Shown here: piece after piece, positions 5,922-11,665 of the stretch | Numbering within the stretch: the first letter of the stretch is position 1 | How the letters are laid out: each line of letters begins with the position of its first letter | Origin: an uncultured Flavobacterium sp. | GTDB lineage: Bacteria > Bacteroidota > Bacteroidia > Flavobacteriales > Flavobacteriaceae | Direction of reading: 5' to 3' | Assembly (NCBI RefSeq): GCF_946479975.1 | Contig: NZ_CAMLIX010000162.1 | Span: forward strand, 1 to 11,665 | DNA length: 11,665 bases | Position numbers and translations under genes: made by a program | Notes under the pieces: model-generated | What the model saw: the letters and a program-made list of their open reading frames with translations, nothing else | What the model was told of the DNA's origin: nothing | Databases searched by the model: none

Positions 5922-7988
5922 TTAAAAATTATATTGAATTCGGGCAAACAGCTGTCGTCCTGCGAGGTTGCTAATTTGTGTAGGGTCTGTAAAATCAAAT
6001 AAATTGTTTGCTCCAGCCTGAAGCATGAATTTATCACCAATGTATTTTGAAACGGATAAGTTTGTTATAAAATAATCATCAACAAAAGTGTCGTACTTAT
6101 CTAAGATCTGATTTCCGTTAGTATCGAACATTCCGTATTTACTTCTATAGAAAATACGTAAGTTGATATCTGTTTTTATTTTAGGAATTGTATAGGCGAA
6201 TTTAACATTAGCCGTATGTTTAGATCTATTAAACAATCCAAAATAATCTGACTTTTTAATTTGAATGGTTTGTAAATCTGAGTTACGGATATATTGATAA
6301 TCTTGAAAATTATCTAATACAGATTTGTCTTTTGCTGTTAAATATTGATAGCCAAATGACACCGAAAAGTCCTTTGTAAAATCATATGTTGAATTGAACT
6401 CTAAACCATATGTAAAGATCTGACTGATATTAAAGTAACTAAAAACATTCTGACCATTTGTTTTTTGAGCTACAACGCGCGTATCAATTAAGTTGCGAAT
6501 AGAATTGTAAAAGGCATTTACATCTAATCTTAATTTATTTTTTTTGTAAAAAGTTCCGATATTAAAATTTATAGAACTTTCAGCTTCTAATGGTTTATTA
6601 AAATTAACTCCTTCTACTCTTGACAAAAGCTGTCCTTGCTCATCAAGCTGATTCAAACGCGCTTCAGCTACATTATATCCTAAGACAGAATAACCTATAG
6701 ATGGGTTTGTAAAATCGAAATACAATTGACGAAAATCTGGGGCTTTATATCCATAACCTATAGAAGATTTTAAAGAAAAGTTTTCTTTTATTTTATAGTT
6801 CACAGCCAGTTTGGGACTAAATTGCGATGCATATTCACTATGATTATCATATCTAAAGCCAGCGAGAATATTTAATTTATCTGTTGGATTACTATCATAT
6901 TGTAAAAAAATGTATTGCGAATTAAACTTTACATTATTATCAAAATAAGTTCGATCTAAAGTCTCGTAATTCATTCCAATACCTCCTGTTATTTTATCTT
7001 TTTTAAGAGAAAGCGTCGTTCTGATTTCTGGACGAAGAAGCCATTGATTGTAATAGGAGTCTTCATAACGAGCATTGTTTTGGTCATTTAAAAAAGAATC
7101 ATTTTTATAATTGGTAGCATATAATTCATATTCTGAATAGAATTTATCATTCCATTTATGTTCTAATTTAACTTGAGAATTCCATTCTCTTTCTTTCGCA
7201 TCACCCTGGTAATTCTCAGAATTTACTATCGTTTTATTATCCATTTTCATATCATAAAAACGATTACTCACAGTTAATTTTAAGTTATCAGAAAAATCAT
7301 AGTACAATTTAGGCTGAATAGTAAAGTTGTTAAATGACTCTACATTTTTTAAGGGAGTGCTTTTATCCAAATCATAGCCATCCGTATAATAATAATTTGC
7401 AAAAAGATTAGCCGAAAATTTCTTCTTTTTCCAAAGCAAATTAGTATTAGCATCACTGGTATTAAATGTCGCGTACCGATATGAAACACTTCCAGAAAAC
7501 GTATCTTTTTTAGGTCTTTTTGTAATTACATTTATTACTCCTCCCATAGCTTCAGACCCGTATAAAGCAGAAGAGGCTCCTTTTACAATTTCTATTCTTT
7601 CTATATTTCCAACCGAGACCCTTGATAAATCCAAAACGCCAGCACTTCTTCCTACGAGCGGCACTCCATCGATTAAAATCATGGTATAGGCGGCATCCAA
7701 TCCTTGCATTTGAATTCCTTCAAAACCACTTTCATCAGGAATTAAAATAATTCCCGTCTGTTCATTTAGAATTTCATTTAATCTTGTTACGCCAGACTTC
7801 ATAATAGCTTCAGATGTAATAATTGTCATTGGTAAAGGCAATGACGAAAGCACTCTTTCTGTTCTAGTTGCAGTGGTAACCTTAACTTCGGATAATTCAT
7901 TTGTTTTTACACTGTCTTTTTCAATTTCCTGAGAAACAGCTATTTGACAAAAAAATACAGTTGCAAAAAGAGTAATTTTAATTTTCAT
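5922..7988 (-). CDS. hmuR: TonB-dependent outer membrane receptor, HmuR-like (haem/haemoprotein uptake)
   Basis: 688 residues. An N-terminal signal peptide (about 1-19, ending AVSQ) is followed by a TonB-box-like ELSEVKVTTATR (31-42), a plug domain (about 45-158) and a 22-strand type beta barrel ending in the aromatic C-terminus QYNF. The plug shows GIQMQGLDAAYTMILIDGVP and RIEIVKGASSALYGSEAMGG, typical of colicin/haem-type receptors. There is no carboxypeptidase-like N-terminal domain, so it is not SusC-type. The barrel segment PDFRQLYFDFTNPS (417-430) occupies the place of the YRAP and NPDL boxes of P. gingivalis HmuR, in a changed form. The plug contains no histidine. Pairing with hmuY directly downstream makes haem the best substrate guess; a siderophore or other metal complex is the main alternative. 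The ATG at 7988 is preceded by the A-rich sequence usual before flavobacterial starts and by a TATATTTG promoter element. Confidence 0.87.
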   Translation of the reverse strand: MKIKITLFATVFFCQIAVSQEIEKDSVKTNELSEVKVTTATRTERVLSSLPLPMTIITSEAIMKSGVTRLNEILNEQTGIILIPDESGFEGIQMQGLDAAYTMILIDGVPLVGRSAGVLDLSRVSVGNIERIEIVKGASSALYGSEAMGGVINVITKRPKKDTFSGSVSYRYATFNTSDANTNLLWKKKKFSANLFANYYYTDGYDLDKSTPLKNVESFNNFTIQPKLYYDFSDNLKLTVSNRFYDMKMDNKTIVNSENYQGDAKEREWNSQVKLEHKWNDKFYSEYELYATNYKNDSFLNDQNNARYEDSYYNQWLLRPEIRTTLSLKKDKITGGIGMNYETLDRTYFDNNVKFNSQYIFLQYDSNPTDKLNILAGFRYDNHSEYASQFSPKLAVNYKIKENFSLKSSIGYGYKAPDFRQLYFDFTNPSIGYSVLGYNVAEARLNQLDEQGQLLSRVEGVNFNKPLEAESSINFNIGTFYKKNKLRLDVNAFYNSIRNLIDTRVVAQKTNGQNVFSYFNISQIFTYGLEFNSTYDFTKDFSVSFGYQYLTAKDKSVLDNFQDYQYIRNSDLQTIQIKKSDYFGLFNRSKHTANVKFAYTIPKIKTDINLRIFYRSKYGMFDTNGNQILDKYDTFVDDYFITNLSVSKYIGDKFMLQAGANNLFDFTDPTQISNLAGRQLFARIQYNF

Positions 7989-8016
7989 TATTTTTATTCA
8001 GTCTTAATAATCCATG

Positions 8017-8046
8017 CAAATATATAACTATTTTTAACTATTCTAA
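8017..8046 (-). promoter_or_regulatory. Promoter of the hmuR-hmuY unit
   Basis: On the minus strand TATATTTG (8024-8017) fits TAnnTTTG, with TTA (8046-8044) at a 19-base spacing as a one-mismatch -33 element. The -7 element ends about 28 bases before the hmuR ATG. Its upstream half overlaps the divergent promoter of the DUF6607 gene. Confidence 0.6.
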
Positions 8047-8064
8047 ATAAAATTTATATATTTG
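8034..8064 (+). promoter_or_regulatory. Promoter of the DUF6607 gene
   Basis: TTA (8034-8036), a 20-base spacer and TATATTTG (8057-8064) form a Bacteroidota-type promoter with one mismatch in the upstream element. It lies 27 bases before the ATG at 8092. It shares 8034-8046 with the leftward hmuR promoter. Confidence 0.6.
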
Positions 8065-8091
8065 CCAAAAATTTAAAACAAAACATAAGTT

Positions 8092-8994
8092 ATGATTTCG
8101 AAAAGTCTTTTAATGTCAGCCGCTGTGGCCTTAACATGCAGTCTTGGTTTTAGTCAGGACAAAAAACAACAAGATATTAAGTCAATTAAATCGATGTGTG
8201 GTTGTTATGAAGTGAAGTTTAATTTTACCGAAACATTCTCATACCCAAAAGATTCACTTACTTATAAACCATCGGAGACAAAACATGAATCGGCTTTAGA
8301 ATGGGTAGAGTTATTAGAAGACACTCCAAACAAAATCGTAATGCAGCATTTACTAATTGTAAGTGATGATATGATTATTAAACACTGGAGACAAGACTGG
8401 CTTTACGAAAACACAGACTTATATTCTTTTGATAAAGGAAATTCTTGGAAATACAAAAAATTAGACAAAAAAGCCGTTAAAGGGCAATGGACTCAAAAAG
8501 TATATCAAGTAGATGACAGTCCTAGATATGAAGGATCTTCAACTTGGGTACATGTCGATGGAAAAGATTACTGGGCAAACGTAGCCGATGCGCCACTTCC
8601 TAGAAGAGAGCAAACTAAACGTAACGATTATAATGTTCTAAAAAGAAGAAACATTCACGAAATTACTGCTACTGGATGGAATCATGAACAGGATAATGAC
8701 AAATTAGTTCGTGACGATGCTGGAAAAGATGTTCTCTTAGCACAAGAAAAAGGATTTGACGTTTACACCAAAGTTCCAGATGTAAAATGCATTGCTGGTC
8801 AAAAATGGTGGGTAGCAAACAATGTACTTTGGAAAAATGTTCGTGATAAATGGCAGACTCTTTTTGACAGACATAAAGATTTAAACTTAGAAGCTAAAGT
8901 AGAAAGAAAAGCACTTTATTCTCTATTGTTTGATTTAAAACCAGATACTGCCAAAGCAGAAACAGATAAAATCATTGACAAATTTGTTAAATAA
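8092..8994 (+). CDS. Exported DUF6607-family protein, haem-locus associated, function unknown
   Basis: 300 residues with a typical signal peptide (MISKSLLMSAAVALTCSLGF, cleavage likely near Ser21), so periplasmic or surface-exposed. I recognise it as the DUF6607 family of Bacteroidota, which has no assigned function. Visible features are CGCYEVKF (36-43) just after the signal, KHWRQDWLYE (97-106), a central DGKDYWANVADAPLPRREQT block (156-175) and IHEITATGWNHEQDND (188-203). Trp, Tyr and charged residues are frequent and eight histidines are spread along the chain (65, 86, 98, 154, 189, 198, 261 among them). A third mature cysteine is Cys233. No enzyme motif is recognised. It diverges from hmuR-hmuY across 103 bp with overlapping promoters, and my recollection is that this family often neighbours HmuY-type genes. 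A role in handling haem after or during uptake is therefore a reasonable inference, but nothing in the sequence proves haem binding. The gene ends at a strong bidirectional terminator. Confidence 0.8.
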   Translation: MISKSLLMSAAVALTCSLGFSQDKKQQDIKSIKSMCGCYEVKFNFTETFSYPKDSLTYKPSETKHESALEWVELLEDTPNKIVMQHLLIVSDDMIIKHWRQDWLYENTDLYSFDKGNSWKYKKLDKKAVKGQWTQKVYQVDDSPRYEGSSTWVHVDGKDYWANVADAPLPRREQTKRNDYNVLKRRNIHEITATGWNHEQDNDKLVRDDAGKDVLLAQEKGFDVYTKVPDVKCIAGQKWWVANNVLWKNVRDKWQTLFDRHKDLNLEAKVERKALYSLLFDLKPDTAKAETDKIIDKFVK

Positions 8995-9011
8995 TTAGAA
9001 TTAGTTGTTGC

Positions 9012-9048
9012 AAAAAAGCCGGAAGTTTTTAGACTTCCGGCTTTTTTT
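9012..9048. terminator. Bidirectional intrinsic terminator between convergent genes
   Basis: AGCCGGAAGT (9017-9026) pairs perfectly with ACTTCCGGCT (9033-9042) around a six-base loop. Six A on the left (9012-9017) and seven T on the right (9042-9048) provide T tracts on both strands. It lies 17 bases after the DUF6607 stop and 20 bases beyond the end of the SusD-like gene, so it ends transcription from both sides. Confidence 0.92.
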
Positions 9049-9068
9049 ATTTATTAAAAAATATATTA

Positions 9069-10529
9069 TTATCTAGTTCCACCTGCCCACCAAACATTTT
9101 GCGTGTAGACATATGTTCCATCCCCAAATGCTGTTTTCACATTATTATTTGTAGACACATCAGAATTTCCATAAGTTAATCTAAGAGGAAATTTATCAGT
9201 ATTAAGAGGGTTCGCCAATTGAATTGGATGCGCTGCTGCTGAACCGTACATAGCCAATAATCTTCTGTAATCATTATACGCCTCAACACATTCGTTTTCG
9301 TAGAATGAAAAATATTTTTGTACAGCAATTTCTTTTAATAAACCAGCATTAGTTGTAATATTCAATCCTGCAACATAATTTGTCGCATTTGTGCTTGAAA
9401 AATTAACTGCCTCATCTTTGTTAAATGCAGCAGTTACTGCAGCAGTTAAACTAGCTGTACTTGTAACAGCTTCAGAATTTCTTGCTTCTGCTTCTGACTT
9501 GATGAACAATAGTTCATGGTAGCTTAACATAAATATTGGATTACTTTTATTTATTAATGCTGAATATGAATAATTTTGACCTTGTGGACTTACGCCATTT
9601 ATAAAAAACTCGTAAGTTAAAGGAGCACCAGTTGATTTTTGAATTTTTTGAAAATATCCTGTAGCGCGGGGATCATTTGCCCTGTCATTTAACTTGTCAA
9701 ATAAACTTTTACTTGCAAATAAATATCCTCTGGAATTATCTAATTGATAAAAAGGATTTGGAACACCATCATTTTTCAATTTAAATTCTTCACTTTTGCT
9801 TGTAAACGATTTACTTACATAAGTCAAAACCTTTGCATAGTCAGGATTTTTAAACGAAAGATGCAACGTATAACGAGCCAATAAACCATTTGCTGCTTTT
9901 ATCCATTTGTCTTTATTTCCTTGATATATTAAATCCTGATTTCCTAAAACTGGATAAGTTGATGTTTTCCCTAAATTAACAATTGCATCTTCCAAAGTCG
10001 CAAAAATAATTTTGTACAGATCTTCCTGACGGTCTAATTTAGGCTGGAAGATAACACCAGGTTGAAAAGCCTCTGTGAATGGAACATCTCCATACATGTC
10101 TGTCAGTAAAGCCAAATTGTAAGCATACAAGATTTGCGCAATTCCTAATGTAGTATAATTGCCTTTTTCGGCTCCAGTTGTACATTTCTCAATTATAAGT
10201 TTTAAGTTGTACATTGTTTGATATTGGTTATTCCAAGAATTGTTGTAAGTAGTCTGACTTGTCGGTTCCCCATTTCTTGTTTCAGCATTGTACATTTGAC
10301 CAGGAGCAGCACCTGCATTTAATTCTACATAAATGCCTGTGTAGAAAGATAAATCTGAACCTGTATTATTAAATGCCGTACTTGTCATCGCGTCAGTAAT
10401 AGCAAAACGAGTTGGCACATCTGTTGGATTGTTTACATTTTTATTGATATCGTCCATTTTATCCTCAGAACAAGAATTTAATGAAATTGACGCGATCATT
10501 AAAAGAAATATGACTTTATATTTTTTCAT
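9069..10529 (-). CDS. SusD/RagB-family nutrient-binding outer membrane lipoprotein
   Basis: 486 residues. A lipoprotein signal ends in LNSC with Cys20, followed by SEDKMDDIN, so it is anchored to the outer membrane surface. The sequence is of the SusD-like_2 subfamily type: LLTDMYGDVPFTEAF (141-155) after the first helical repeats, then KWIKAANGLLARYTLHLS (208-225), IFMLSYHELLFIKSEAEAR (332-350) and QKYFSFYENECVEAYNDYRR (404-423). These helical, TPR-like segments form the scaffold that covers the mouth of the partner SusC barrel, and the pair captures and imports oligosaccharides, peptides or other large nutrients. It follows the SusC gene by 15 bases and is its partner. Length is usual for the subfamily. 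No glycoside hydrolase, peptidase, sensor or anti-sigma gene is inside the window, so the substrate cannot be inferred. Transcription ends at the shared hairpin just downstream. Confidence 0.9.
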   Translation of the reverse strand: MKKYKVIFLLMIASISLNSCSEDKMDDINKNVNNPTDVPTRFAITDAMTSTAFNNTGSDLSFYTGIYVELNAGAAPGQMYNAETRNGEPTSQTTYNNSWNNQYQTMYNLKLIIEKCTTGAEKGNYTTLGIAQILYAYNLALLTDMYGDVPFTEAFQPGVIFQPKLDRQEDLYKIIFATLEDAIVNLGKTSTYPVLGNQDLIYQGNKDKWIKAANGLLARYTLHLSFKNPDYAKVLTYVSKSFTSKSEEFKLKNDGVPNPFYQLDNSRGYLFASKSLFDKLNDRANDPRATGYFQKIQKSTGAPLTYEFFINGVSPQGQNYSYSALINKSNPIFMLSYHELLFIKSEAEARNSEAVTSTASLTAAVTAAFNKDEAVNFSSTNATNYVAGLNITTNAGLLKEIAVQKYFSFYENECVEAYNDYRRLLAMYGSAAAHPIQLANPLNTDKFPLRLTYGNSDVSTNNNVKTAFGDGTYVYTQNVWWAGGTR

Positions 10530-10544
10530 GATTTTTTGAATTTA

Positions 10545-11665
10545 TTAATTGATTGTTAGATTCATACCCATACCAACACTAGTTGTTTGCGGAATAGATA
10601 ATCTTTCAAAACCTCCTGCCATATTATTGTTTCCTTGCGTTGATTCTGGGTCTAAATTTGGCATTTTAGCCCATAATAAAACGTTTCTTGCGAATGCTGA
10701 AAGGCGTATATCAAATCCAGCAGAAAATTTTGGAAGTGTATATCCTAAAGACAGCTCTCTTAACTTTACGAAAGAAGCATCATATATTGCAGTTTCTGCA
10801 ATATTAGAATAAACTGTGTAAGTAGCTTCTTTTGTTGCTGGTTTTGTATTTACTTCTCCAGTCGCTGTAACACCTTTCTGTACTATTAATTCATCACGGT
10901 TTCCAGTTTTAGCACTTAATCCGTATGTATCTAAAAGCGAGTTTGTTCCGCTATACATTTTTCCTCCATTTTTCCAATCAAAAGTTGCTGCAAGAGTTAG
11001 TCTTTTATATTTAAAAGAAGTTGTTCCTCCTAAATTGAATTTTGGAGCTACTTCACCAAGTGACTTAGTTTCTCCAGCTATTGCTAATCCATTATTATCA
11101 ACTAAGATATTTCCTTTATCATCCCTTGCAAAAGCAGTTCCATAAATAACAGGAAAACGTTCTCCTATACTTGCTCTAATTTGTGGGGTTACAAATCCGC
11201 CTAGGAAAATATTTGGTACACCATCTTTTAATTCATCTACAAAATTGTCTATTTGTGTATAATTTGCTGATATAGTCCATTCGAAATCTGTAGTTCTAAC
11301 AGGAGTAACACTTACAATTAACTCATGGCTGTTAGTATGGATTTTTCCACCGTTCATTACTAGCGAAGAAGCTCCTGTTGAACCCGCTAATGGAACTGAG
11401 AAAATTTGATCTATTACATTTTGTCTAGCGTAGGTATAGTCTATACTAACACGATCATTAAATAATCGAACTTCTCCACCTAATTCATAAGATCTTGTAT
11501 TTTGAGGTTTCAAATTTGGATCATACATCACATTATTTGGAATATATGAATTTACTCCACCTGTAGGATAGCTTATAGGAGCTGTTCCCCAGAAGCCGCC
11601 TCCATAAGTAGGGACTGAATAATAATTTGTATAATAATTTCCGGCTTGACCTACCTCTGCCCAAG
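10545..11665 (-). CDS. SusC/RagA-family TonB-linked outer membrane protein, C-terminal part
   Basis: The frame is open from the right edge of the window to the stop at 10545, giving 372 residues of the beta-barrel C-terminus. The visible part begins WAEVGQAGNYYTNYYSVPTY, a segment typical of SusC barrels, and continues with NLKPQNTRSYELGGEVRLF, RVSIDYTYARQNVIDQIFSV, EVAPKFNLGGTTSFKYKRLT and FVKLRELSLGYTLP, all characteristic of the family. The signal peptide, carboxypeptidase-like domain and plug lie outside. The Met and GTG codons near 11528-11531 are internal and not starts. SusC proteins are TonB-dependent transporters that work with the SusD lipoprotein encoded next door. The protein ends in NLTIN and lacks the terminal Phe common in outer membrane barrels. 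Promoter and regulators would be to the right of the window. Confidence 0.92.
   Translation of the reverse strand, partial: WAEVGQAGNYYTNYYSVPTYGGGFWGTAPISYPTGGVNSYIPNNVMYDPNLKPQNTRSYELGGEVRLFNDRVSIDYTYARQNVIDQIFSVPLAGSTGASSLVMNGGKIHTNSHELIVSVTPVRTTDFEWTISANYTQIDNFVDELKDGVPNIFLGGFVTPQIRASIGERFPVIYGTAFARDDKGNILVDNNGLAIAGETKSLGEVAPKFNLGGTTSFKYKRLTLAATFDWKNGGKMYSGTNSLLDTYGLSAKTGNRDELIVQKGVTATGEVNTKPATKEATYTVYSNIAETAIYDASFVKLRELSLGYTLPKFSAGFDIRLSAFARNVLLWAKMPNLDPESTQGNNNMAGGFERLSIPQTTSVGMGMNLTIN

Larger units (their letters stand above)
8016..8065. promoter_or_regulatory. Symmetric divergent promoter region with direct and inverted repeats, possible operator
   Basis: An 11-bp perfect inverted repeat, GCAAATATATA (8016-8026) and TATATATTTGC (8055-8065), contains the two outward-facing -7 elements. 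Between them TAACTATT occurs twice, at 8025-8032 and 8035-8042, exactly 10 bp apart, which is one helical turn. Such a layout could bind one regulator that controls both units together. The region is very AT-rich, so chance repeats cannot be excluded. I do not see a good match to a classical Fur box. Confidence 0.4.

Noticed and set aside
8016..8065. Classical Fur box in the hmuR-DUF6607 intergenic region
   Set aside because: No GATAATGATAATCATTATC-like pattern is present. The repeats seen are of a different form, so Fur control is not claimed.
11526..11531. Possible start codons (GTG, ATG) for the SusC-type protein
   Set aside because: The frame continues open to the window edge with typical SusC barrel sequence upstream (WAEVGQAGNYY), so these are internal codons of a longer gene.

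Overview
The window looks like chromosomal DNA of a Flavobacterium or close relative (Bacteroidota). It is AT-rich, promoters have the TAnnTTTG -7 element of this phylum, ribosome binding sites are weak or absent, and the gene families (SusC/SusD pair, HmuY, DUF6607, a flavobacterial Ffh N-terminus) point the same way. The species cannot be fixed from the sequence alone.

Layout from left to right. (1) Positions 1-142 hold the first 29 codons of ffh (minus strand) and its promoter. (2) Positions 155-410 are one long imperfect palindrome of nested inverted repeats, apparently non-coding, with a minus-strand intrinsic terminator inside its right half. (3) Positions 416-4996 are a tightly coupled three-gene minus-strand operon, read in the order SGNH hydrolase, SGNH hydrolase with an internal LysM domain, MBOAT acyltransferase. 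It starts from a promoter at about 5081-5113 and ends at the terminator at 351-383. MBOAT plus SGNH partners is the usual architecture of extracytoplasmic O-acylation systems (AlgI/AlgJ/AlgX, PatA/PatB, DltB/DltD). The LysM suggests that the acceptor is peptidoglycan or something held next to it. (4) Positions 5132-8994 are a haem-uptake locus: an HmuR-like TonB-dependent receptor and an HmuY-like lipoprotein on the minus strand, and a divergent DUF6607 exported protein on the plus strand. The two transcription units share a 103-bp intergenic region with overlapping divergent promoters. (5) A strong bidirectional terminator at 9012-9048 separates this locus from (6), a convergent SusC/SusD-type pair on the minus strand, whose SusC gene runs off the right edge.

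The most unusual part is the O-acylation operon. It has two paralogous SGNH proteins, one with a peptidoglycan-binding LysM module inserted inside its catalytic domain, and an MBOAT with extra hydrophobic segments between its two conserved histidine motifs. Two of its three genes have non-ATG starts joined to stop codons. Second is the HmuR/HmuY/DUF6607 locus: DUF6607 has no known role, and the HmuY and HmuR homologues differ from the Porphyromonas gingivalis proteins at haem-ligand positions. No mobile element, CRISPR array, tRNA or rRNA was seen.
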